Assembly (NCBI RefSeq): GCF_009363435.1
Contig: NZ_CP045354.1
Coordinates: 748,001 to 812,000 of the forward strand
Reading direction: 5' to 3'
Origin: Labrenzia sp. THAF82
GTDB lineage: Bacteria > Pseudomonadota > Alphaproteobacteria > Rhizobiales > Stappiaceae
Length of the DNA stretch: 64,000 nt
Part shown: positions 43,943-52,575 of the stretch, in pieces
Layout of the letters: each line of letters starts with the position of its first letter
Position numbering within the stretch: the first letter of the stretch is position 1
Notes under the pieces: generated by a model
Database searches by the model: none
Told to the model about the DNA's origin: nothing
The model's input: the letters and a program-made list of their open reading frames with translations, nothing else
Position numbers and translations under genes: made by a program

Positions 43943-45463
43943 GTGACGGCCAGAAGAGTGACAGATTTTGCACGCTCCACATTGTGTGGAGCAACAGCAA
44001 AGACCGGGCGCCGGTCTGACCGAAGTTGGCTGCGTGCCCTTCGGGCAGGCTGTCTTGCGCTTGTTGTCGCGTCTTGTCAGTTCCTCGGTGATGGTCCAAA
44101 TGTCAGCACTGTTGCTCCAGGAACGCTCAGGCCGAACCTGTCGGCTGATATCGGTGCCAGGGAACATCCGCGTGTCGTCGCCACCTATGGCGGGGTCTAT
44201 AATGACGCTGGAGCCGAGCGTGCTGTCGCGAGCGTCGTTGGCCGACTTGTTGCCGCTTCAGACGATCCGTCTCAGAGTTACAAGATCACGATCCTGAATT
44301 CACCGGCGATCAACGCCTTTGCTTTGCCTGGTGGATATCTTTATGTGACGCGCGGCCTTCTGGCCCTTGCCAACGACACCTCTGAAGTTGCTGCGGTTCT
44401 TGCGCATGAAATGGCGCATGTGACCGCCAACCACGCCATAAAACGGCAGCAGAGAGCTGAGGCCAAGCAACTCGCCAACCGGATCTTGAACGACGTGGTG
44501 CAGGATTCAGAAGAAGCCCGCAAGGCAATCATTTCCTCTCAACTGTCTTTTGCCCGCTTCAGCCAGGTGCAGGAACTGGAGGCCGATGCAATTGGCGTCA
44601 AAACGCTTGCGAAAGCCGGTTTTGACCCATATGCGGCAGCACGCTTCCTGCGCTCAATGGCTGCTTTTGCCCGGTATCAGTCCGCTGACAGGTCAGGGTC
44701 CTCCGCGCCCGATTTTCTGTCGTCTCACCCTTCGACGCCCGAGCGGTTGCAGATTGCGGTGCGTGCGGCAAGGCAGATCGGCGCACCTGGAATTGGCGAG
44801 CGTGACCGCGATCGATATCTCAGTCAAATCAATGGCATGCTGTTTGGTGATGATCCGTTGGAAGGGTTTGTCCGCGGACGTTCATTTCTTCACAAGGCCC
44901 TTGGTATCGGGTTCACCGTACCCAAGGGATACATACTTGAAAACTCGCCCGAAGCCGTGCTGGCCAGCAACGGGGCGGGAACGGCGATCCGTTTCGACGG
45001 CGCGGATGTCAGCGGGTATTCCAGCCTGGTGGACTACATGAAATCCGGTTGGATCAACGGGCTGCTTCCCGAGAGCGTTCGGGAGACCACGATCAATGGT
45101 CTGCCGGGTGTCACCGGCGCCGCAATCACGCAAGGCTGGTCTTTCCGGATTGCAGTACTGCGCATCGGGCGCACGGGCTATCGGTTCATATTTGCTAGTA
45201 GGTCGCCCAATCAGGCGTTTGATGAAGATTTTCGCGCCACCATCGACAGTTTCAAGCAGCTGACACCGACAGAGCGGGCGCGGTTGCGGTCGCTGCGGAT
45301 CAAGGTCGTTAAGTCACAGCCAGGCGACACGCCACGCAAGCTTGCGATTGGCATGAGTGGGGTCGAGCCGTCCAGGCGGCTTGAGTTCTTCTCCATTTTG
45401 AATGACCTCAGCCCAAACAAGGCGATACCGACCGGCACTGCCGTCAAGCTTGTGGTTGACTAA
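43943..45463 (+). CDS. M48-family metalloprotease lipoprotein (BepA-like)
   Basis: 506 aa from GTG 43943. Lipobox-type signal (LALVVASC) places it at a periplasmic membrane face. The zinc site is HEMAH in AAVLAHEMAHVTANH, with the third ligand Glu in QVQELEADAIG. The C-terminal half (about residues 300-506) is a separate domain ending in a LysM-like KAIPTGTAVKLVVD. Likely role is quality control of outer-membrane proteins, as for BepA/YfgC. Confidence 0.85.
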   Translation: MTARRVTDFARSTLCGATAKTGRRSDRSWLRALRAGCLALVVASCQFLGDGPNVSTVAPGTLRPNLSADIGAREHPRVVATYGGVYNDAGAERAVASVVGRLVAASDDPSQSYKITILNSPAINAFALPGGYLYVTRGLLALANDTSEVAAVLAHEMAHVTANHAIKRQQRAEAKQLANRILNDVVQDSEEARKAIISSQLSFARFSQVQELEADAIGVKTLAKAGFDPYAAARFLRSMAAFARYQSADRSGSSAPDFLSSHPSTPERLQIAVRAARQIGAPGIGERDRDRYLSQINGMLFGDDPLEGFVRGRSFLHKALGIGFTVPKGYILENSPEAVLASNGAGTAIRFDGADVSGYSSLVDYMKSGWINGLLPESVRETTINGLPGVTGAAITQGWSFRIAVLRIGRTGYRFIFASRSPNQAFDEDFRATIDSFKQLTPTERARLRSLRIKVVKSQPGDTPRKLAIGMSGVEPSRRLEFFSILNDLSPNKAIPTGTAVKLVVD

Positions 45464-45465
45464 AG

Positions 45466-45495
45466 AAAAAGCCGGCAGTGCGTGACTCCCGGCTT
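45466..45495 (-). terminator. Terminator between the convergent M48 and rpoH2 genes
   Basis: Stem AAGCCGG / CCGGCTT (45469-45475 with 45489-45495). On the minus strand the stem runs into TTTTTCTTT, making it a good terminator for rpoH2. It may also serve the plus-strand M48 gene. Confidence 0.7.
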
Positions 45496-45539
45496 AAGGT
45501 GTTTGAAGTGTCAAAATTTCAAATAGCGTCTCTCGGATG

Positions 45540-46403
45540 TCAGGCGCTGTAGACCGCCTGATCCGGCTGCTCGGCCAGAAGTGCTGATTTCAGCTTCTCC
45601 ATTGCCCGGCTTTCGATTTGCCTTACGCGTTCCTTGGAAATGCCAAGCTTGGTGCCGAGCGATTCAAGAGTTGCTCCTTCTTCGGAAAGACGGCGTTCCC
45701 GAACGATCTTCAGCTCGCGTTCGCTCAGAACCTTGAGTGCTGAACTCAACCAGCGGCTCCGCCGCTCTGAATCGATGCTGCCAGTGACGATTTCATCAGG
45801 TAGTGGAGCATCGGACACAAGGAAGTCCTGCCTGTCGGCGCTTGACCCTTCAGTGTCTGTCACCGGAGCGTTCAAGGATGTATCCGGTCCGGACAGGCGT
45901 GCATTCATAAGTGCCACGTCGGACTGTTTTACGCCGATCGCGTCTGCGATTTTCTGATGCAATTCACTATCGGTGAGCGGGGTCTGATTGCCGGACAATT
46001 TGGCGCGGAGCCTGCGCAGATTGAAGAACAACGCCTTTTGCGAGGACGAGGTGCCGCCGCGGACAATCGACCAGTTTCGCAGGATATAGTCCTGGATCGA
46101 GGCGCGGATCCACCATGTCGCGTAGGTTGAGAAGCGAACTTCCCGCTCGGGTTCGAAGCGGGCGGCTGCCTCGAGGAGGCCGACATGTCCTTCCTGAATC
46201 AGGTCGCCGAGGTTCAGGCCGAAATTACGGAATCTCGAAGCGACGGCAATCACCAGGCGCATGTGAGAGAGAGACAGTTTTTCAAGCGCCTTTTCATCTC
46301 GATCGTCTCGCCATCGAACAGCCAGTTCGAGCTCTTCCTCACGTGTCAGGTAAGGGGCTTTCATTGCTGCTCGAACGAGCTGACGTTTTTCGCTCATGGA
46401 CAT
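45540..46403 (-). CDS. rpoH2: RNA polymerase sigma-32 family factor RpoH2
   Basis: 287 aa from the ATG at 46403 (MSMSEKRQLVRAAMKAPYLT), with GGAG 8 nt upstream. Region 2: LVIAVASRFRNFGLNLGDLI, QEGHVGLLEAAARF and the RpoH-box-like STYATWWIRASIQDYILRNW. Region 4: LESLGTKLGISKERVRQIES. The RpoH2 type is assigned because its neighbours are carD and the M48 gene, as in Rhizobiales; it is associated there with oxidative and stationary stress. Confidence 0.88.
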   Translation of the reverse strand: MSMSEKRQLVRAAMKAPYLTREEELELAVRWRDDRDEKALEKLSLSHMRLVIAVASRFRNFGLNLGDLIQEGHVGLLEAAARFEPEREVRFSTYATWWIRASIQDYILRNWSIVRGGTSSSQKALFFNLRRLRAKLSGNQTPLTDSELHQKIADAIGVKQSDVALMNARLSGPDTSLNAPVTDTEGSSADRQDFLVSDAPLPDEIVTGSIDSERRSRWLSSALKVLSERELKIVRERRLSEEGATLESLGTKLGISKERVRQIESRAMEKLKSALLAEQPDQAVYSA

Positions 46404-46525
46404 TGCTGACGCTCCGACGCTGTTATCGGGGATACTACGTACATAAGTGCAGGTTAGATCACTTACGAATGTCGCCGAGGCAGATTTTGTGCACTTCTCC
46501 GTGATAAGTCCGCGAGCAGCTGCTT

Positions 46526-46559
46526 CAAAAATGAAAAGGCCCGGACGAGTCCGGGCCTT
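46526..46559 (-). terminator. Rho-independent terminator of carD
   Basis: 10-bp stem AAGGCCCGGA / TCCGGGCCTT (46536-46545 with 46550-46559), loop CGAG, followed on the minus strand by TTTTCATTTTT. It lies 32 nt after the carD stop. Confidence 0.85.
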
Positions 46560-46590
46560 ACCAAGTTCTTTTTTAGAAGTAGCGCTGCTG

Positions 46591-47181
46591 TTAAGCGGCT
46601 TCTTCCTTGTCTTCGTCATCATCCGAGCCGGCTTCGGCAGCTTCGGCAGCTTTAATCCGGCTCGGGGACTTTGCCAGGTTCTGCTCGATCTGCTTGATCG
46701 CCTCGGTTTCAGAGCATTTGTTTACGGCTGCGATTTCACGCGCCATACGATCCAGCGCTGCTTCATACAGCTGGCGCTCGGAGTAGGACTGTTCCGGCTG
46801 GTTTTCAGAGCGGAAAAGGTCGCGAACAACCTCGGAGATCGCGATCAGGTCGCCGGAATTGATCTTTGCTTCATATTCCTGCGCACGGCGGCTCCACATG
46901 GTGCGCTTGACGCGCGGACGGCCGCGAACGGTTTCCAGAGCTTTCTTGACAGCTGCCGGATCACCCAGCTTGCGCATGCCGACGGACGTGATCTTCGCGA
47001 CCGGGACGCGCAGGGTCATCTTGTCCTGTTCAAAAACGATAACGAGCAACTCCAAAGAGTGACCTGCCACGTTTTGCTCTTCAATAGCGGTAATCTGGCC
47101 GACGCCATGCGCCGGATAAACGATGTACTCGCCGGTCTTGAATCCTTGACGCTGCGCGGTCTTTTTGGTGTTCGTTGCCAT
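46591..47181 (-). CDS. carD: CarD-family transcriptional regulator
   Basis: 196 aa. The N-terminal RNA-polymerase-interacting Tudor-like part (GEYIVYPAHGVGQITAIEEQ and DKMTLRVPVAKITSVGMRKL) and the C-terminal helical DNA-binding part (KRTMWSRRAQEYEAKINSGD) are complete. An acidic tail GSDDDEDKEEAA follows. CarD binds the beta subunit and stabilises open complexes at rRNA and housekeeping promoters. Confidence 0.93.
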   Translation of the reverse strand: MATNTKKTAQRQGFKTGEYIVYPAHGVGQITAIEEQNVAGHSLELLVIVFEQDKMTLRVPVAKITSVGMRKLGDPAAVKKALETVRGRPRVKRTMWSRRAQEYEAKINSGDLIAISEVVRDLFRSENQPEQSYSERQLYEAALDRMAREIAAVNKCSETEAIKQIEQNLAKSPSRIKAAEAAEAGSDDDEDKEEAA

Positions 47182-47636
47182 ACTTATATTCTCTCCTGCG
47201 CAGTTGATCGGCCCTTGTGGGCCGGTGATGGATCGCTGAGCGATCCTCTTTTCTTATGCGACACGTACCCCGCCGAGCGATCCTTTACGGAACGCCTGTT
47301 GATATGCGGCGTGTCAGGGCTGGTCAGTCGTCTATTTCCACACTAGAACCTTATTCACACACATGAGCTGCCGGGATCTTTCTCTGTCCGGTGGTTATGA
47401 GCCGGAACAGATTGGGAAGACTCCGTTTTTGGGGTTGGTCTCGTGGTTGGCGACTATCCACTAAAGGTAACATACTTTTGTGGAAAATTAAAGCGTTGTG
47501 CTTTTTTGATGTGCAAATGACACATAGCACCTCACTGAGGCCATCAGTCAGGTGTTTGAATTTCCTATAAGAATCACAAATTAAGTAAGTATAGCTGACG
47601 CATGCGGCGGTGCGCCGCACGCATAAGTTTATCGAA
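47182..47636 (+). other. Intergenic region between fdxA and carD
   Basis: No gene seen. A TGCGGCG-gtg-CGCCGCA hairpin (47603-47619), 18 nt after the fdxA stop on the minus strand, may be its terminator, though no U-tract follows. Confidence 0.45.
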
Positions 47637-47969
47637 TCAAGACGGCGGGTTTGGCGAGAAAAATTTCTCGAATTTATTTTCTTTGCCGTCGTATTCAGCT
47701 GCGTCGGGCAGCGGTTCTTTCTTTTCGGTTATGTTCGGCCACTTCTCCGAATACTCGGCATTGACCTCAATCCACTTTTCCAATCCCGGCTCCGTATCAG
47801 GAAGAATGGCTTCCGCCGGACACTCGGGTTCGCACACGCCGCAATCGATGCACTCGTCCGGATTGATGACGAGGAAGTTCTCACCTTCATAGAAGCAGTC
47901 CACCGGGCACACTTCAACACAGTCGGTGTATTTGCACTTGATGCAATTGTCTGTGACGACGTAGGTCAT
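47637..47969 (-). CDS. fdxA: 7Fe ferredoxin FdxA
   Basis: 110 aa from the ATG at 47969 ([20 protein letters not shown]), with GAGGA upstream. The first cluster motif C-x2-C-x4-C-x3-C-P ([14 protein letters not shown]) and second C-x2-C-x2-C-x3-C-P ([12 protein letters not shown]) are the [3Fe-4S]/[4Fe-4S] set of the FdxA type. An acidic C-terminal extension follows. It is an electron carrier in the cytoplasm. Confidence 0.93.
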   Translation of the reverse strand: MTYVVTDNCIKCKYTDCVEVCPVDCFYEGENFLVINPDECIDCGVCEPECPAEAILPDTEPGLEKWIEVNAEYSEKWPNITEKKEPLPDAAEYDGKENKFEKFFSPNPPS

Positions 47970-48193
47970 CGGTATCCTCATAAAAGCCGGCAACCGTAAC
48001 AGGACGTTCGGACAGCATCCTTATTTTGTTGCGGCGGTCATATGTGCAGCTCATCTATCAGGAGCAGCACATTAAATCTACTTCAGGCCGTTGGGTATCG
48101 TTTTTGGATGACGGGCGCAAGCGCCCACGATGACGCATTTGGGCGGAGAAAGAGAAAGATTTTTCGTTTTTGAGCGATTGGGCGCATTCGGTG

Positions 48194-48595
48194 TCAGCTT
48201 TCGCTGCGAAATGCATCCATCTTGCGGCGATCTCGTTTGGTCGGACGGCCTGACCCGGCTTCCCGTTGGCCAGGTGCCTGCGTAGGAGGATCAGCCTTTG
48301 GAGGTGGCGGAGGCGACAAGTCTTCATAAAGCTTACGGGCTTCCTCGTAAGGGCCGCGCCGTTTGCCGAGTGCGATGATCTTGAGAATGAGCACGCCGCG
48401 TTCCCGCGCGATGGTCAGAACATCACCGGGCTTAACTGCTTTGCTTGCAGAAGCGATTTTTTCCTTGTTGACCCGGATATGACCGGAGGTCGCCAGTTTT
48501 TGCGCAAGAGACCGGGACTTCGTGACCCTGGCGTACCAGAGCCACTTGTCGATGCGCAGGCTGCCTGAGGCAGAGAATTCACCGGTCTCCGGAAT
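48194..48595 (-). CDS. S4-domain RNA-binding protein (HslR-like), start codon unclear
   Basis: The S4 domain is obvious: IDKWLWYARVTKSRSLAQKL, ATSGHIRVNKEKIASASKAV, KPGDVLTIARE. A basic tail ends in TKRDRRKMDAFRSES. It likely binds the stalled 50S-nascent-chain/tRNA complex, as HslR does. No ATG, GTG or TTG exists in frame before IDKW down to the overlap with the helicase gene. The possible starts are CTG (48559) or ATT (48595, overlapping the helicase TAA). The boundary given is the longest. Sequence error, a rare start or coupling to the upstream gene are all possible. Confidence 0.8.
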   Translation of the reverse strand: MPETGEFSASGSLRIDKWLWYARVTKSRSLAQKLATSGHIRVNKEKIASASKAVKPGDVLTIARERGVLILKIIALGKRRGPYEEARKLYEDLSPPPPPKADPPTQAPGQREAGSGRPTKRDRRKMDAFRSES

Positions 48596-51500
48596 TACTT
48601 CTTGTCCTTGCTGTCCAGGTTTTCCTTCAAGGCCATCAGGGCGGCAAAAGGTGAGTTTGGATCGATGGGCTTGTCTTTTGGCGTCTTGTCGCGCCGGTGG
48701 CCGCCGTCATAACTCTTGCCGCCATGTCCACCCTTGTTTCGGTTCGGACCGCCTTTCCCAGCACCTTTGGCGTGGCGCTTGTCGCCGTGTCCGCCCTTCG
48801 GTCCGTGGGATTTGCGGTCTCCACCACGCCGTTGATCGTTGCGGCCTCGAGGGCGCCGATCATGCCGGCCAGGGCGCCAGATTTCTATGGTGACTGTTTC
48901 CGTTTCCGGGTCACCTCCACGCGCTTCACCGTCTGCAGCCACCTCTGTCGGCGCATCTGATGTCTGGTCAGTCTCCGACTGGGCGTCGCCCTCAACAGTT
49001 TCAGGCTCCGCAGAGGGTTCCGCTTCCTTGGTCTGGCTTTCTGATTGCTGTTCAGCAGCTGGTTCCATCTCCGCGGCAGGTGTCTCCGCAGCCTGTGTGT
49101 CTGCACTGTCGCCGGAGGTTGCTTCCGGCGCGTCTGCCACTGCCAAAGCGTCGGTCTCACCAGCGGCTTCGGCTGGCTGAGCGGGTGCTTCCGGTGTTTC
49201 GGTGCTGGAGGCGCCTTTGTCAGCGTCCGGTTCTGTCGTCGCTTCTGGTTCTTCAGTCGCTGCCTTAACAGTGACCGGGCGCTGCACTTCCTTTGTTTCA
49301 ACTCGGTACCCGAGTGATTTCAAAACCGCGGAAAAATCCTCGCCGGCGCATCCGAGCAGGGAGGTCATCGCAACTGTTACGGTAAAGCCGCCACCGGTTT
49401 CGATTGCTCCTTCCGGCGGCGCAACCTCCGCATCAAGTGGCTTCCAGGCAATCAACGGCCGGATCAGATCGGCCAATCGCTCCAGAATGTCGACCCGCAC
49501 GGCACGAGGGCCGCAGACCCTAAAGCCGACAACCTTGTAGAGCGCCTTGTCGATGCTTTCATCAACCGGAATTGATGTGCGGCCCGAGGCGGACAACTGC
49601 GGCAACTCGGCCATGCCATTCATGTCGAGCGAGCCGTGCTTCAGCGCCCAAAGCTGTGCGAGCAACTGGCTGGGGGCCGGTTTCAACAGTGCGGGTACGA
49701 AAACGGTATATGCGCCAAAACGAACGCCGTGTTTGCGCAAAGAGGCACGCATGTCCTGATCGAGTTGCCTGATCTCGTCCGCCGCTTCCTGGCGCTCAAG
49801 AATGCCGAGGCCTTCGACGATGCGAAACGCGATGCCGCGTGCAAGGCCTTCCAGGTCTTCACCGTTTTTCAGGTCCACGAGCGGTTTCAGCAAGGTGTCG
49901 ATCTGTGCCTTGACCCAAAGGTCGATGCGGTTCTGAACAGCCTCCCGTGAAGGGCCAGACAGATGATCGTCAGCCAGCAGGAGGGCCGTTGGTGCAAGAA
50001 GATCTTCGTCGGCAACCAATTTGGCAACGGGTTCGCCCCGCCAGCGGATAGCACCATCGGATGTCAGCACAAAATCGCTGTTTTCCGATTTGCCGAGCTT
50101 TTCCGCGCGAGACTCAATCTCAGTCGTCAGAGCCTTCTGGGCAGCTGCGCGCACGGTCTTTCCATCCGGTCCCTCGGCAGCCGCATCGGGGGCAAAGCGG
50201 AAGCCAAGCAGATTTCCGATGTGCTGACCTTCAACGAGCACATCGCCACTCGATGTAATTTCTGCTTCCAGCATTGCGTTCTCTCTCAAACGTCGCATCA
50301 ATACACTTGTCCGCCGATCCACGAAACGCTGTGTCAGCCGCTCGTGAAGGGCGTCAGATAATTTGTCTTCTATGCCGCTTGCCACACCTTGCCAATGAGC
50401 CGGATCGGCCAGCCAGTCAGGGCGGTTCGCGACATATGTCCAGGTCCGGATGTGAGCAATCCGGTTTGCGAGTGTGTCGATATCACCATCTGTGCGGTCT
50501 GCGAAGGCCAATTGACGCGTGAACCAATCGTCAGCAATGACATCATGACGCATCAAATGGCTGTAAATGGTGTTCAGCAGGTCGGCATGGTTCGCGGGTG
50601 CAATCTTGCGATAATCCGGGACCTGACACACATCCCATAACAATTCGACCGCTTTTTCGCCTTTTGCCATGTCAGATATTGCGGCGTCGCGCAATAAATG
50701 TTCAAGAGCTGTGATGTCATCGCCTGTGGGTGCCCTAGCGAGACCCTCTTCTTTCGGCACTGCATCCAGGCTTTTTCGAAGCGAGCCGCTGGAAGAAAAA
50801 TCCAGAGAACTGTTGCGCCATTGCAGCACTTTCAGGCTGTCAAACTGATGACTTTCAATTTGTTCGACGAGTTCGTCATGTAACGGGTCGACCCGCCCGG
50901 TGACACCGAACGTGCCGTCTTTGGTGTGTCTTCCGGCGCGTCCGGCAATCTGACCCATCTCGGATGCCGTCAACTGCCGATACTGATAGCCGTCATATTT
51001 TCTGTTGCCTGCAAAGGCGATGTGGTGGACGTCGAGGTTGAGGCCCATGCCAATGGCATCCGTGGCGACGAGGTGGTCGACATCACCATTCTGGAACAGG
51101 TCGACCTGCGCATTCCGGGTTCTCGGGCTCAGTGAGCCAAGGACGACAGCGGCGCCGCCACGTTGCCGGCGGATGAGTTCGGCAATCGAATAGACCTCAT
51201 CGGAGGAAAACGCGACGATCGCCGAGCGAGCGGGTAGACGGGACACCTTTTTTGAACCCGCATATCCCAGAATGGACATGCGAGGCCGGGTCACGACATT
51301 CAGGCCGGGCAGAAGCCTTTCCAGCAGCGGCCGCGCTGTCGCCGAGCCAAGCAACAGGGTTTCCGACATGCCCCGCAAATTCAGGATGCGGTCGGTAAAA
51401 ACGTGCCCACGATCCAGATTTCCAGCGAGCTGAACTTCGTCAATCGCGACGAACTCGGTTTTGAGGTCCAGCGGCATTGCCTCGACTGTCGAGACCCAGA

Positions 51501-51753
51501 ACCGCGGATTGTCCGGAATGATCTTTTCTTCACCAGTGACCAAAGCGACGGCTTCTTTGCCCGCCCGGTCTGCCACCCGTCCGTAGACTTCCCGCGCAAG
51601 CAGGCGCAAGGGCAGGCCGATCAGGCCTGAAGACTGCGCCAGCATGCGTTCGATCGCGAGATGAGTCTTGCCGGTGTTTGTCGGTCCGAGCACGGCCGTG
51701 ACAGTACGGGACCGGGCTTGCGGCGGCAGCGGCAGTGTTTGGGGGCGTGGCAT
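48595..51753 (-). CDS. SUV3-like DEAD/DEAH-box helicase
   Basis: 1052 aa. Motif I LGPTNTGKTHLA (about residues 22-33), motif II VAIDEVQLA, motif III LLLGSATA, motif V VATDAIGMGLNLDV and motif VI MGQIAGRAGRHTKD show an SF2 helicase of the mitochondrial SUV3 (RNA degradosome) type. The C-terminal about 230 residues are low-complexity: first Glu/Ala/Thr-rich (EEPEATTEPDADKG), then Arg/Gly/Lys-rich (GRNDQRRGGDRKSHGPKGGH), a typical RNA-binding tail. The S4 gene follows directly, with stop and start overlapping. It probably acts in RNA remodelling. Confidence 0.9.
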   Translation of the reverse strand: MPRPQTLPLPPQARSRTVTAVLGPTNTGKTHLAIERMLAQSSGLIGLPLRLLAREVYGRVADRAGKEAVALVTGEEKIIPDNPRFWVSTVEAMPLDLKTEFVAIDEVQLAGNLDRGHVFTDRILNLRGMSETLLLGSATARPLLERLLPGLNVVTRPRMSILGYAGSKKVSRLPARSAIVAFSSDEVYSIAELIRRQRGGAAVVLGSLSPRTRNAQVDLFQNGDVDHLVATDAIGMGLNLDVHHIAFAGNRKYDGYQYRQLTASEMGQIAGRAGRHTKDGTFGVTGRVDPLHDELVEQIESHQFDSLKVLQWRNSSLDFSSSGSLRKSLDAVPKEEGLARAPTGDDITALEHLLRDAAISDMAKGEKAVELLWDVCQVPDYRKIAPANHADLLNTIYSHLMRHDVIADDWFTRQLAFADRTDGDIDTLANRIAHIRTWTYVANRPDWLADPAHWQGVASGIEDKLSDALHERLTQRFVDRRTSVLMRRLRENAMLEAEITSSGDVLVEGQHIGNLLGFRFAPDAAAEGPDGKTVRAAAQKALTTEIESRAEKLGKSENSDFVLTSDGAIRWRGEPVAKLVADEDLLAPTALLLADDHLSGPSREAVQNRIDLWVKAQIDTLLKPLVDLKNGEDLEGLARGIAFRIVEGLGILERQEAADEIRQLDQDMRASLRKHGVRFGAYTVFVPALLKPAPSQLLAQLWALKHGSLDMNGMAELPQLSASGRTSIPVDESIDKALYKVVGFRVCGPRAVRVDILERLADLIRPLIAWKPLDAEVAPPEGAIETGGGFTVTVAMTSLLGCAGEDFSAVLKSLGYRVETKEVQRPVTVKAATEEPEATTEPDADKGASSTETPEAPAQPAEAAGETDALAVADAPEATSGDSADTQAAETPAAEMEPAAEQQSESQTKEAEPSAEPETVEGDAQSETDQTSDAPTEVAADGEARGGDPETETVTIEIWRPGRHDRRPRGRNDQRRGGDRKSHGPKGGHGDKRHAKGAGKGGPNRNKGGHGGKSYDGGHRRDKTPKDKPIDPNSPFAALMALKENLDSKDKK

Positions 51754-52575
51754 GAAAGTGGTTTTGGTCGGCTTTCTTTGGCAAGGCGCTCTGAAGGAAC
51801 GCCATTGGAACGGGCCCTAGATATGGTGGAGCGTATCTAGCACGCCGTCGCGCGTTGTGTCCCTATCCAAATGGTCAAAAACGCCTTTTTTTCAATCGAA
51901 AAATAATTGTGGAGAACGACTCTGGAACAAACCGAAACCGAATCGCGGACTCTTTCTGATTCAGGATTTGTTCCCTACGACATGTAGCCTGCAGTGTCGT
52001 CTTGGGCACAAAATCCTGAATCTGGCCAATAGCTTGAGTCAAAACCTACAGATGAGCGCGATTTGGGTCGAGTCATTGTCAAGTGTTAAAATTCTGAAAA
52101 TCGCGGGAATAACTTTAGAGGCTTGTCCGTTTACCTTTGGACACAGGGTGAACGAAGCCTGGACGAATCGCTGATTCAGACAAGTTTCGGGTTTGTTCGT
52201 ACCAGATTTGGTGGGTCGGCATCTGGCAGTGCGGATCTTTGAACCGGTTTCCAGAGTGCCAACGAAAGGCAGTCAACAAGGTGTTCAGAAAAGTGTCTCA
52301 ATTTGGTTCAGAGTCGAAAAGTTCGCTCAAAATTTTTGCAATTGCAGGAAAAATGCTGCCGTTTTGCTGCACTGCAAATTTTTCGAAAGCGGTAATCCGT
52401 CGGAGACTTAGGCCGGATTAGTGTTCATTTTCTATAGGTTAGCGGTGCAGGCGCAAAAAAATTCTCCGGCTTAAAAAAAGGACATACCTTCTGCCCCTTT
52501 TCAAGCGCCTCCTACCAAAGTAGAAATCTTGCCGAAAGTGGCTGAATTTTGTCTCAAAGTTAGGGGAGAGGGCGT
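51754..52575 (+). other. 822-bp divergent intergenic region
   Basis: No convincing gene; short frames at 51857-52174 and elsewhere lack any family signature. It must hold the promoters of the helicase (minus) and pyc (plus). Confidence 0.5.

Noticed and set aside
51857-52174. 105-aa frame in the helicase-pyc gap
   Set aside because: No ribosome site, no domain, and composition like the surrounding non-coding DNA.
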